From: Spinacia oleracea | Lineage: Eukaryota; Streptophyta; Magnoliopsida; Caryophyllales; Amaranthaceae | Assembly (NCBI RefSeq): GCF_020520425.1 | Contig: NC_079491.1 | Coordinates: 29,441,449 to 29,505,448 of the forward strand | Length of the DNA stretch: 64,000 bases | Direction: 5' to 3' | In this document: piece by piece, positions 1 to 11,699 of the stretch | Layout: each line of letters begins with the position of its first letter | Numbering within the stretch: the stretch's first letter is position 1 | Position numbers and translations under genes: made by a program | Notes under the pieces: generated by a model | Seen by the model: the letters and a program-made list of their open reading frames with translations, nothing else | Database searches by the model: none | Told to the model about the DNA's origin: nothing

Positions 1-1053
1 AAACGATGATATTGCCGGAAACGGAAATATGGATCGTATCGGAAATATAAATATTATCCAAGTCGTAGATGTTGCCGGAAACGGAAACATGGTACGTATC
101 GGAAAATATTATCGGAAATGGAAATATTACCAGAATCGGAAATATTGCCGGAAACGGAAATATTGTTAGAATCGGAAATATTATCGGAATCGGAAAATAA
201 TTCCGGAAACGGAAATATTAAATATTTGTTCGAAACGGAAATTGATTCCGGAATCGGAAATATTAAATATTGTTCGTATCGGAAATGAATTCCGGAACCG
301 GGAATTTAATCGGAATCGTATCGTACGAATTAGCATCGGACGAGGCCTGCCGGACGAAGGCCCAGCACGAAGTCGGGCCATCGCCCAGCAAGCCAAACGC
401 GCACCACAAGCCCAGCCAAGGCAGCGCCCAGGCCTACCGCAAGGCAGGCCCAGCGCGCGCCAAGGCCACGGCTGCGTGGGCTGCTGCTCGCACGCACGCG
501 CATGGGCGGCCCTTGTGGCTGCCGTGTGTGTGTGAGTTTGTGTTCATGCATGATTCCTAAAACTATTAGAATTAGTATATGATTAAATTCCTATTCCTAA
601 AAGGATAAATTAATTAATTAGAGTTCTTGTAGGATTCTAAGTTTAATTAATTCGTATCCTACTAGGATTCCAATTCCCTTTCCATAACTCTATAAATACG
701 TGCCTAGGGTCACATATTTTCAGAGATTAATTCAAGTATTCAAAGTGAGTTTTGAGAGAAAAATTCAGCCATATTTCTTACCTAAGAGTGCCGAAAATTC
801 TAGTACCTTAAGGGCGATTCTAGTTGGTCAATCTTAAGGCGGATCCGGACGTGCTGTGGACTATCTACGGAGGGACGACACTTGGAGTCCTAAAGAATTG
901 TTCTTGTTCGGTTCGGGCGCAGCTAGGGAAGGCACGCAACAAAGAGTATGCATCTAAATTATGCTATATGATTATGTGTAAATAATATGTATTCCTGGGT
1001 TAATGGTTGTTTCCGCATGATTTATGTAATATCATATGTATCATAACCTAACA
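1..1053 (+). mobile_element. 5' LTR of the first copia element (partial)
   Basis: This matches the 3' LTR from base 8979 onward. About 320 bases of its left end lie outside the window. The first 300 bases are a chain of CGGAAA/CGGAAT motifs. A GC-rich block follows (about 330-525), then an AT-rich U3/R part with a TATA box. By eye it differs from the 3' LTR at four positions (167, 403, 845, 897) and lacks a 14-bp segment present at about 9457-9470. Confidence 0.95.
691..698 (+). promoter_or_regulatory. TATA box of the 5' LTR
   Basis: TATAAATA lies in the U3/R part of the LTR, with the same sequence at 9683-9690 in the other LTR. Transcription of the element would start shortly downstream, near 720. 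Confidence 0.65.
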
Positions 1054-1054
1054 G

Positions 1055-1070
1055 TGGTATCACGAGCCCC
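1055..1070 (+). other. Primer-binding site (initiator Met tRNA type)
   Basis: TGGTATCACGAGCCCC begins one base after the LTR end. Compared with the usual plant site TGGTATCAGAGCC it has an extra base after TGGTATCA. The copia element at 26693-37866 has the same variant (TGGTATCACGAGCC), so this form is recurrent here and not a random mutation. Confidence 0.8.
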
Positions 1071-2029
1071 TTATTATTTTCATAATCTAAATTGCATGAA
1101 CATGGTTAAATATTACAAATTTGCAAGAATTAAAAGGGGTGATTAATTTTCGTAATTGTTAATTAATTGCAAATTGCGTTTATTTAATTATACGTACGCA
1201 GTTTTTCGGCAGTTTCTTCGTTACTCATCCAAATCGAGTGATTTTTGTGTCAATTCCGCATGTAAAAGGCATTCTAAAATTTTGACAAAAATAGTCTATT
1301 TCTGCCGAACCCAGAATTCTCAAATTCGAAGCCTAACTATGACTTTTCGAAGGTTTTAGTTTTTCGAATGCAAAATTTCGTAAATTTAAGATGTTAAAAT
1401 TAAATATTTGCGATTCTTGTTGATAAATCTTGAATTTTTGATTGACCTACTGTATATGTTTAACAAGTTTGAATGCCTAGCCTTGTTAATTATGCAATCT
1501 AATTTGTAATTATGATTAATTTGTTGAAAATTAGAATAATTTAGAATTAATTTGATTTTCATAATTAATTATAATTTAATTAGATACCTATGATTAAAAA
1601 CCACCATAAAAAATTGTAAATTTATGATAAATTTTAAATTTTTATGACCTAGACTTGAATCCATAATAATCGGAAATCAATTGGATAATAAATTTTCGAT
1701 TTTTTGCCCTAAAATTATGAAATTAATATTATTTATTAATTTGTCATTAATTTTAAATATAAATTTTAATTTTTATGCGATTCGTTCATATAACTTGCAC
1801 GCACAAAGCAATAGACGCTTCGTGTTACCCTTAAGGGGTGTTGTATAGTGCGGGCATACGACGACGAGCAAGGGAGCTCGTCGCCCGTGCGGCACGAATG
1901 CAATGAGCAAGGGCATGGTGCACGAGTACAAGGCAGCAGCCCTGCCTTGTGTCGTGGGCCACGAGCTATGAACAAATGGGCATGGGCGAAAGGCAAGCCA
2001 AGGCAGTCGCGTGTGGGCAGCAAGCGAGC

Positions 2030-2420
2030 TGCGCCACGACGCGCACTGCCTCGCGCAAGCGCGCGCAGCGAGCGCGCAGCGAGCGCTAGCTCGCGTGCCA
2101 CGAGCGCTGCGCCCAGCGTTGAACGCGCGCAATTGCTCGCGCGCTCAGCGAGCGATGGCTCGCGCGCACAAGCGAGCGATGGCTCGCGCGCACAAGCGAG
2201 CGATGGCTCGCGCGCACAGCGAGCAATGGCTCGCGCGCACAGCGAGCGATGGAGCGAGCGCAGCGTGCGCTGGCGAGCGCGCACAGCGAGCGATGGCTCG
2301 CGTGCGTCGAGCGCTGGCGCGCGCACAGCGAGCACCACAGCGTGCGATGGCTTGCGATGGAGATGCAGCAGCTATGCGACGAGCGCATAGGCTGCGCGCA
2401 CATGGCCAGCAATGGCTGTG
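2030..2420. repeat. GC-rich leader block with a 23-24 bp tandem repeat
   Basis: An island of GC-rich sequence in the AT-rich untranslated leader of the copia element. From 2147 a unit of 23-24 bases (AGCGAGCGATGGCTCGCGCG plus CACA) repeats at 2147, 2171, 2195 and 2218. It then continues in degraded form to about 2335. Because the sequence is CG-rich and repetitive, it leaves long open frames on both strands (for example 1766-2338 minus and 1848-2390 plus). These encode Ala/Arg/Ser repeats and are not believable proteins. Confidence 0.85.
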
Positions 2421-4619
2421 TGCGTGCGGCCCATGGGCGTGCAATGCGTAGGGTGTTTGCGTTGCGATTAGATCGTTTTGAATGTTTAATTTGAAATTTT
2501 TCAGTTTACGTAATTTTAATTAATTTTAAAATTAATAATTTAAATTATTTTATTGGATTTTAATTTTGAATATTATAATTATAATAAATTTTATTTATTC
2601 TAATTATTTTACTAAAAAAAATTAAAATCATGAATTAATTTAAATACGACTGAAATTAAATTAAACTTTTTGGATTCAATTATAAATTTATATGAGCTTT
2701 AAATTTTAATTAAATTTGTATGTTTCCGGTTAGACTAGAAATACATTTTTATGTTTAAAATTAGTAAAGCATATGAATTTATTGGTTTAAGTGGGAGCCC
2801 TTTTAGTCATAAAACTCTTGATTAGGTCTACAAATCCTTAAGGTTAAAACAACTTGATTAGAATTAATAAGGACTGAATAATTGGTAGATTATTGGTGCC
2901 CTTGATTAATTGCTGCAAATGTTTACGTGATGCATAATGTGTTTTACTAACCAGCTATGTGGGCCATTCATGATAATGAATGGGTGAATGGTATATATAT
3001 ATATATATTGTATATGTACTGTTTTGCAGGTTATGAAGTGACTAGTATGGCCCAAATAGGATAGAAAATATGGTCTGCGTACCATTAATTTGAATGTAAT
3101 TGGTCTAAAGTACCAAAGTTATTTTTCAATTCAAATATGGTCTGCGAACCATCAAATAGTTGTAATTAGTTATAGCTTATCCTATTTGAAGAAAATGGTG
3201 CCTCCCACGGAGATTTTCAAGACGGACTTTGAAGTCAAAGCTTCAAGATGAAGTCGGGCCATACTAGATCACATTTATCTTATGCATGCTTTAAGTTATT
3301 TATTACTTTAAATATGTCTTAATTATGCATATTATTGTGGCTTGATTATGTTGCATGATTAAGGATTTTAGTTCACTTAAAATCTAACCAACATAGTAAG
3401 AGCCTTAAGTTCCAAACTTAAAAATTGAGTTAAAAGGTGCCATGCCAAAATATACACTTGCTTGGATATCCTTTACATCAATCTAGTAATAGTTTTCGCT
3501 CAGCGAGGTGTTACTTATTGGTCCTAAAGGGGCAAGGTACACAAATAATTGTGAGTACATGTTAGTTTTAGTGAAACTCAACTATATAAGTAAGGAGTCC
3601 TTTTATGTCGTGGCAAAATCGATAGGTTTACCTAATAAGTAATTAGACGTACCTATCAACCAAGAGTAGTTTCTAGACTATTAGCAAAAGGCTTTTGCTT
3701 ACCTAAAATGTTTTAGAATTGAGTCGACAAACTGTGCTTAATTCTTCAATGGTTTTAGGGTCTTGGAATCATTTATTCACACCCGCCGGAACAATAAAAT
3801 CGAATAAAATGCTAATAACTTGTTTGAATTGCATGGTTGCTTTAATTTCAAGTTATTATTCATGATAAATATTTAGACTTTGCATGCTTCAATGTATGTT
3901 TTAATTATTGTTTAAAATTAAATATCTTGCACTGCAATAAATCCTTTTAGAAAGGTAACAGTAGATTTCCTCGATTGGTAGTGAATCCAAGAACGATTCA
4001 CGGAAATGAGAGAAAATGAGCAATTTAAAATGTACGTTTCTTTTAGCGACTTTTATGGTTGTTTTCGAACATCAAAGTCGAATGGCAAACCAATTGGTGC
4101 TTGTGAATTCAAAATACACTGTAGTTTTGAGATCATAAAGCATTGAGTTTAATACGCTCAGCTTTACCAATGGTTAACAACCTAATATCTTTGTCCATTT
4201 AATTCTCGAATGAGTCTAGTCCCTAGACATTCGAATAGATCGATGCTTAGAGAACTTTAGAAGCTTCTGGTAAGATCATCTAGTTGAAACTTAATATTCA
4301 ACATAAATTAAATGGTAAGAACCTTGTTGGGGTGACATTGGACATGTCTAACAAAGTATAAAAGTCAACACTAAAGAATTCAATTCTTAAGACTATAAGA
4401 AAGGGTACAAGAAATAGGAAAACGAGGAACAAATGAAAGGAATTTACGATTCCGTTTCTACCTATAAGTTCATGTTTAAAGAGAAGTGACCTAGCAATCA
4501 AACTTCCTTGGTATCATATACCGCTTGAGGTTCTTACTTCGGTAATAACTCAAACAATGGAAGCTAGGATACACTAATGACCTACAAGTGGGAAATGAAG
4601 CATGGAAATGCTACATTAG

Positions 4620-7600
4620 TTGTAGGGTCATCTAGTTTGTTTTAAGTCCTTTCAAAGGCTGGAACTTAATGGCTATTTTGTTCCATAATCAGCATACCTA
4701 AATTTCTGTTTTTCAAACACAGAAAGACTCACATTCAAGAAAAACAAAAACAATGTTTGTTTGTTTATTTGAGTGAAATGGTCAATTACGGGTTGAGTCA
4801 ATATGCTTGATTAAAACAAACAACTCTTTAACAATAAAAACTTTACTAGGTTCAAATCAAACCCTTGATTTGAGTTCCATTAATCTTTGGCATTGTTGCT
4901 TAGACCATATCAACAAGTTAACATTCATAAGCTCTATTTTGATGGACTTTTTGAAAGTTGGTTGATTTCTAGATCAACTTAAGAAAAGCTAGTCTTACTT
5001 GTTGAAAGTAACAAAGAATATGAACTATTGTTAGAACGCCTAGACGATAGAGTTCAAAGCTAAAGAAAGGTTTTATGACTTTATTATTTCACATGGATTT
5101 TAGTGAATATAGGTTTATTTACTCAAATGTGATATAAGTTGAATCTGTTTGGCTAGTTCAAAGATTCAGAAGTATAAAATCCACTTGGCAAGAAATCATA
5201 AAGATCTAGGTTAGATCATGTTGATGATTACTTGAGACCAAATATGATCATCAATGATTGTGTGTTGTAATTTCACAATCTAGCTCCATAAGATATGGCA
5301 TATCTAAGTTGGAATGATCGAAGTCGATTAGTACTTGATTCGATCAATGATGGATCATAAAGACTTTTCCTTTAATTTCTAAAACAAAATGCTCAACTAC
5401 CACCAAACTAAACCAAATTCGTCAAAGCTATTGAAAAGTAATTTCAGAATAACTTTTCATAAAATATATCTAGAGAGTTCCTAAACTCAGTGGGAGCTTA
5501 GTGTTTGTCATTCGACAAACTAAGGCCCAAGTATAGATATATGTTTCATTGTGATTTATTCAATTGAGACACAAGGGTATTGTTTCTACCACGAATTTTT
5601 GAGAACATAATGTTTGGTTGCTCGAAATAATGTCCTTTTGGAGATTCGTTTCCAAAATGACAAGTGGGAGAAAATAGACCTCGAAAGTCTTCGAGGCGAA
5701 CAACAAACATAAACGGACATTCCGGAGGCTTTTCGAAATGCTTCAGAAAATCCGAACTTATTCTTTAAGGACTTTAGAAGTGGCTTTAAAGAATAGACAT
5801 CTCTTAGAAGACTTTACAAGTGCTTCAAGGAGAACAGAATATTCAAAGGACTTTCAAGTGGCTATTGATATTCTATTGTTTGATGTTCTATACCCAAGTA
5901 GGCATAGAGTTCAAGTCACTGAAACTATGCAATTCTTCTATTAGATAGTAAAGAAACCTACAACTTGCAGTCAAACTAAAAGAAGTGACTTGTAAGAAAG
6001 CTATGACGAAACCCAGATTCCCTAAAATGGTTAGAGGCCATATATAGACTATATGTTTAATTGGTTAAAGGCCATAAAACATACTCAATGTGTTGATGAC
6101 AAAATTGAAATTTTGTTGATTTGCAAGAATAGTTTCACACCTATTGGTTGCAAGTTTGTTTTAAGGATAAAAACCATCAAACATGGAATTGTGTTCACAC
6201 ACAAAGCTAGATTAGTTGCTAAAGGTTACAAGCAAATTCATGGCATGGATTGTGTTGAAACCTCATGCAAAATCATAATGCTTAAGTCTATAATTCAAGC
6301 AATGATTGCATATTGGTACATATGGCAATTGGATGACAAAACGTATTCCTCAATCAAATGTTGGAATATAATATGTACATGGTATGTCATAGAATTTGTG
6401 GATCCAAATAAATGCTTGAAAAAGAAAGCTAGCTTATAAAATCTAAGTACAGATTTAAGCAAGCAATTGGGAATTGGAACTATATTTTAAGTGAAGCTAA
6501 TAAGCATTTTAGTTTCATAAAATATACATGATTCTTATAGATATATAAGAAGTTTAGTGGGAGTACTTAAAACTTAATTGGTCCTATGTGTATTACACAC
6601 ATATCTCTCTGTTGTGAAATAACATTCAAATGCTAATGACTTAGATTTGAAATTATTCATCAATGATGGACCAAGGCGAAACTTAGTACATACTGGGTAT
6701 TAAGATCTATTTACAAAGATCTTATGATATTGTTTTGGATTAAGTAATGGCATTTACTAAATCAAACACGAAAGTCTCCATTGGAGATATTCGACCCATG
6801 TGAATAAATCTAAGTAAAGGATGTTTGAACTATGTATAAGCATTTACTAAGTTAAACATCAAAGAGTCTAAATGAGATTCATAACCTATATTATATGTCA
6901 AAGAATTTAGCCGAATTTAGTATCTACTGAAACTAGATAAGCTAAAGTTACATGAATAGAATTCAATTGGGAATTATTCTGCAAAAGAATTTATCATGTA
7001 TGATATAATATGAGGATCGCCAAAAACGTATCGTATGACTTTAGGCATGACGAACATATACCAATCTCTATTGATCTAAGTGAAGATCAACTAGATTGAG
7101 ATCAAGAATACTTATGGTACTTGAAAAGGTACATAGGAATAGTTCTTGATTCAAGGAAATAAAGATATGCTAAATATTGATGCTACACGCATAAACACTG
7201 GCAAAGGATCAAGCAAGACCCTTTGGAGTTAACCATTGATAAGGACGAGCTATAGAGCATCGTGTTTTGAAATGGCAACATGGATTGGAGACCATGAGTT
7301 GTTGCGTGGGAAATTAAAATATTAATTTCTATGTTCTAAGATACAGCTGGAAAGTCTTCCACATGTCTGTGAACTGCTTGGATAAGTAAATCCAAACAAA
7401 GCATCACTAGCAACCTAAACAGTTGAAGTAAAAGTAATTATTGCCTAAGAAGCAATAAAACAGGGTTTTTTAAAGTTCTTCACTGAACTTGGGTAGATCA
7501 CCTATCTGCTGGCTTGATGGTTCTTCATTAAAAAATACGTAGAACCACTCTTGAAGCAAGAAAAACGTCTGCTAACTTAATGGTTCTTCATTGCAAAATG

Positions 7601-7870
7601 AGTAAAACCACCATCGAAGTAAGAAAGACTAGATCACATAATAAACAAACTCGAAAAGATCTTATCATCATATCTCGAAGAACATTCGATGAAAAGGATG
7701 TTAAGATTGGCAAAGCATGATAACTAAACCTATGCAACAAGTGAGAAGCAACACTCACGTTGTAGCACTGGAAATCAAGCGTAGCTTTGAATTCCATGAA
7801 TTGTTTTAGAAGATGGGTTTTGAGGCCCATGGTTATAAAACATTGGGGTTGAACATTTATCATATATGAA
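4620..7870 (+). pseudogene. Decayed copia pol (integrase, reverse transcriptase, RNase H)
   Basis: At 4885-4917 the bases read L-W-H-C-C-L-D-H-I-N-K, the GAG-pre-integrase motif with one Cys/Gly-type position lost. At 6053-6439 an open segment contains GCKFVLRIKT, KARLVAKGYKQ and WQLDDKT, matching the copia RT start. The usual ETFSPV reads ETSCKI, and the frame is lost afterwards, including the YVDD region. At about 7345-7460 there is a damaged SWKSSKQ RNase H segment. Near 7640-7720 is a relic of the conserved pol C-terminus (KDVKIGKA). Stops and frameshifts are everywhere, so no enzyme can be made. Protein homology before 4600 (gag) could not be recognised. Confidence 0.85.
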
Positions 7871-8632
7871 ATGTATTTTCATATTCCATTTAATCTTGGT
7901 TTAGTATTAAATGATGAGTCCCTTCAATTTGACGATATATTCAAGATAGACTGTCAGGACCAGTCCTGTGACTAAGAAATGTCTATCAAGTGAACTTGAA
8001 TGTCAAAGGTTGAAAATGGTCCCTGGTCGGAGTTTTCTATAAAATTGGACGCATAGAAAACGTTAGACGATTAGAATGCAAGATGACTAGTAGTTCTGTT
8101 TCTTGAACTATGTGGACATGGCAATGTCATAATCATTTGCATAGATACTTACTTTGGGAAGACTAGTATCGGACAAGACCTATGAAACTTTACTGTAAGA
8201 GATGAAAATCTGTCATAAGTAAATTTCATTAAAATTATTAGACACTAAATCCTCAGTACCTGAGTGATTTGAGATTACTTGTTTGAGAACTGGTTGCTTT
8301 GACGTTGACCAACCGTCGCACCGTAAAAGGAGGCTATAAAGGCAACGCTCAGGTAATCACCTATCAAACGAAGTCTAATCTCAAGATCGCAAGATTGGGA
8401 TTGTCCTCCCATAAATCGGGATGAGATGCTTAAAAGTTGTACAAGGCCACTCGGAGAGCTAGAAACTGTGAAATGCATGGCCGTGCTCGGATGAATCATA
8501 AGCTATGATTATCTGTTTATTTGATCAGTTGAACTCTGAAACCGAGGAACACCTCTGGACATAATAAGGATGACAACTCTTACCTTATGTTCAAGAGCAA
8601 GCATCGAGCGACAAAGGAATTAGGAAATGCAC

Positions 8633-8659
8633 ACTTGTCCCTAAGGACAAGTGGGAGAC
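8633..8659 (+). other. Hairpin plus polypurine tract before the 3' LTR
   Basis: ACTTGTCC-CTAA-GGACAAGT is a perfect 8-bp stem with a 4-base loop (8633-8652). It runs directly into the purine tract GTGGGAGAC that ends one base before the 3' LTR. The purine tract primes plus-strand DNA synthesis in LTR elements. The hairpin overlapping it is an observation without an assigned role. Confidence 0.75.
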
Positions 8660-10045
8660 TGAAGGAAATAATGCCCTTGGTCCAAGTATGCATTCTATGT
8701 TAAGTCTAATAAATGCGGTTCAGTATTAATTAACAAGTTAATAATTCAGTGAGATCAAGTGAGCTGAATGCCTAGCTAGAGGCCGCTTCAGTTCAAGTGG
8801 AATTAATGATATTAATCCACAGCTTACTCTTGACTGAACCCGTAGGGTCACACAAATAGTACGTAAACGGATCAAGTATTTAATGGCATTAGATACTCCA
8901 TCTATGGATATTCGGAATCGACGGATCTTGGTTTCAGTGGGAGCTGAGATCGTCACAGGCAAGAAATGAATACTCCGGAAACGATGATATTGCCGGAAAC
9001 GGAAATATGGATCGTATCGGAAATATAAATATTATCCAAGTCGTAGATGTTGCCGGAAACGGAAACATGGTACGTATCGGAAAATATTATCGGAAATGGA
9101 AATATTACCAGAATCGGAAATATTGCCGGAAACGGAAATATTGTCAGAATCGGAAATATTATCGGAATCGGAAAATAATTCCGGAAACGGAAATATTAAA
9201 TATTTGTTCGAAACGGAAATTGATTCCGGAATCGGAAATATTAAATATTGTTCGTATCGGAAATGAATTCCGGAACCGGGAATTTAATCGGAATCGTATC
9301 GTACGAATTAGCATCGGACGAGGCCTGCCGGACGAAGGCCCAGCACGAAGTCGGGCCATCGCCCAGCAAGCCAAACGCGCGCCACAAGCCCAGCCAAGGC
9401 AGCGCCCAGGCCTACCGCAAGGCAGGCCCAGCGCGCGCCAAGGCCACGGCTGCGTGGGCCTCGCTGCGTGGGCTGCTGCTCGCACGCACGCGCATGGGCG
9501 GCCCTTGTGGCTGCCGTGTGTGTGTGAGTTTGTGTTCATGCATGATTCCTAAAACTATTAGAATTAGTATATGATTAAATTCCTATTCCTAAAAGGATAA
9601 ATTAATTAATTAGAGTTCTTGTAGGATTCTAAGTTTAATTAATTCGTATCCTACTAGGATTCCAATTCCCTTTCCATAACTCTATAAATACGTGCCTAGG
9701 GTCACATATTTTCAGAGATTAATTCAAGTATTCAAAGTGAGTTTTGAGAGAAAAATTCAGCCATATTTCTTACCTAAGAGTGCCGAAAATTCTAGTACCT
9801 TAAGGGCGATTCTAGTTGGTCAATCTTAAGGCGGATTCGGACGTGCTGTGGACTATCTACGGAGGGACGACACTTGGAGTCCTAAAGACTTGTTCTTGTT
9901 CGGTTCGGGCGCAGCTAGGGAAGGCACGCAACAAAGAGTATGCATCTAAATTATGCTATATGATTATGTGTAAATAATATGTATTCCTGGGTTAATGGTT
10001 GTTTCCGCATGATTTATGTAATATCATATGTATCATAACCTAACA
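8660..10045 (+). mobile_element. 3' LTR of the first copia element (complete, 1386 bp)
   Basis: It starts TGAAGGAAATAATGCC after the purine tract and ends CCTAACA, giving TG...CA termini. It is complete, unlike the 5' copy. The right junction (10045/10046) is with a LINE reverse transcriptase frame on the other strand. Confidence 0.95.
9683..9690 (+). promoter_or_regulatory. TATA box of the 3' LTR
   Basis: TATAAATA in the same position as in the 5' LTR. A transcript started here would read rightward into the LINE remnant and towards the gene at 11700. Confidence 0.55.
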
Positions 10046-11190
10046 CAAAGAACACTAATACGGGGAGTAGTAATGCAAGACATAATTAGACTTATTAACT
10101 GGGAAGGAAATCCAAAGCTACTCAAGGTATCCCGAATAAAGCTCCATTCCAAACTATCGTAAGCCTTAGTTAGATCAAGCTTAAGAGCCATTATTTTCTT
10201 ACCCTTTTTACTTTTATGGAAAACATGAGCCATTTCCTTCACTAAAATTATATTATCCTCAATTCCCCGCCCCGGAATGAAACTGGACTGAAACGGACTA
10301 ATTAACTTACCCAGAATTGGACGGACACGAGTGGTAATAATTTTAGTAATAAGCTTATAAATAGTGTTACATAATCCGATGGGTCTAAAGTCCCGCATAC
10401 TTTCAGGAGCGTCCACCTTTGGAATGAGAGTAATAAATGAACGATTAATATCCGACGGGATGGCCGCAGATAAAAAACAGGAACTACAAAACTTAAATAT
10501 ACTATCTCCGAGCTCAGCCCAGTATCTCTGAAAGAAAATGGGCTGAATGCCATCCGGACCAGGGCTCTTAATTGGGTCCATTAACCTTAAATTATGCCAA
10601 ACTTCATCCTTAGAGATCGGTTTAAGTAAACTCAACCTATCCTCATCAGATAACTTGTTAACATTAGGATATGAAACCCCCAAAACACTTCTAATCAAAG
10701 ACGTTTGGAAAAGAGTATCAAAATAGGAAACATCCATATCTTTAAGCACTTCCCCCTCCGTAACCCAAACACCATCCCCATTTTTAAGAGTTAAAATTTT
10801 CCCCCTACTTTTCCTAACTTTAGCAATAATGTGAAAATATTTGGTATTATAATTCCCGAATTTCCTCCAATTTAATCCGGCCTTTTGAGCCCAAATTAAA
10901 CGTTCTTTCCTAAAAATGCTATTAAGCTGATTAAGCAAATCTCGTTCTAGATTAACCAAAAACCGACTATACGATTTAGATAAAGCCAATTGAATACCGT
11001 TGATACGCGCCAATAACCGTTTTTTTTGCAGTCGTAAGTTACCAAACACATTACTATTCCAACCAACAATGTTTTTTAAAAAACTGTCCCGCCCTCTAAT
11101 GAAATCAAACTCACAGTCAGACCAATTATGCAAAAAGAAATCCTTAAACTGGGGGTGTACTTGTATTAAATTTGTAGTCCAACTTTTAAT
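10046..11190 (-). pseudogene. LINE (L1-type) reverse transcriptase fragment, cut by the LTR element
   Basis: On the minus strand an uninterrupted frame of about 365 residues runs from 11133 down to the LTR junction, and the same frame stays open further upstream. Landmarks in order: NYNTKYFHIIAKVRKSRG (end of the endonuclease-RT linker), KSPGPDGIQPIFFQRYW, FITLIPKVDAPESMRDFRPI, QSSFIPGRGIEDNIILVKE and LKLDLTKAYDSLEW. These are the N-terminal RT blocks of plant L1-type LINEs. The frame stops at ITTPRISVL because the copia 3' LTR begins there. The catalytic FADD block and the rest would lie left of the window. The endonuclease half is absent, so the copy is also 5'-truncated, with an unclear boundary near 11150-11190. 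Confidence 0.88.
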
Positions 11191-11699
11191 GAAAAAGATT
11201 TGGGATGAAAGAGAAATACAAAAATCAAAATGTGAACATTACTTTCCCTTCCTTGATGTGTTTTTTTTCTTTGTACATAATCAAAACTTGGCATATCTTC
11301 CCTCAAAAAAAAAAAAAAGAAAAAAACAAAACACGATTAGGCGATTAGCCCCCAAATCATACATTTCCAATTTCAGTGTTCCATCTCTAGCATAATCAAA
11401 TCCAAAATTCCCGTAAAAGTAAAGGCAAGAGAGGAAAGAAGACGCAGAGAATAAGTTCGATCAGGCGTTCCGAATTGAGATTTGAGGCTGAATCGGTGGA
11501 TTAGATGCTACACATTTCCAGTCCGCACTTGTTCCTCCCACTTTTATTGGTATATTTCTATCTCGGGACTGTTAATTAGGGTTTAGTTACATTTTGCAGA
11601 AAGGATTAGGGTTAGGGTTACTGGGTTATTGCTATAGAATTGTTAATGAAATTGGGTGCATTGGTGTTGAAATAGGTGGTGTAAGAGGAGGTGGTAAAG
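11191..11699 (+). promoter_or_regulatory. Presumed promoter and 5' UTR of the small coiled-coil gene
   Basis: AT-rich with an A-tract at 11307-11330. No clear TATA box was found. A purine-rich stretch at 11410-11450 (AGAGAGGAAAGAAGACGCAGAG) looks like the start of a 5' UTR. The only in-frame ATG that gives a sensible protein is at 11700. Confidence 0.35.

Larger units (their letters stand above)
1..10045 (+). mobile_element. Ty1/copia-type LTR retrotransposon, non-autonomous or decayed, left end outside the window
   Basis: Bases 1-1053 recur at 8979-10045, giving two LTRs around an internal region of about 7.6 kb. The 5' LTR ends in ...CTAACA and is followed at once by a primer-binding site like the initiator-Met tRNA type. 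The 3' LTR is preceded by a purine tract. Inside are unmistakable but broken copia pol remnants in the order GAG-pre-integrase, RT, RNase H. No long gag or pol frame survives. The element lies in the same orientation as its remnants (+). It inserted into a LINE that continues at 10046; the 5' target duplication is outside the window. The lineage within copia is not assigned. Confidence 0.93.

Noticed and set aside
242-560. Open frames in the LTRs (also 9007-9574)
   Set aside because: They span the CGGAAA-repeat and GC-rich parts of a repeat whose role is promoter and terminator; no known domain, and all frames are equally open.
1766-2451. Long overlapping open frames on both strands in the GC-rich leader
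   Set aside because: They are caused by the 23-24 bp CG-rich repeat, give Ala/Arg/Ser-only peptides on both strands, and lie in the untranslated leader of an LTR element.
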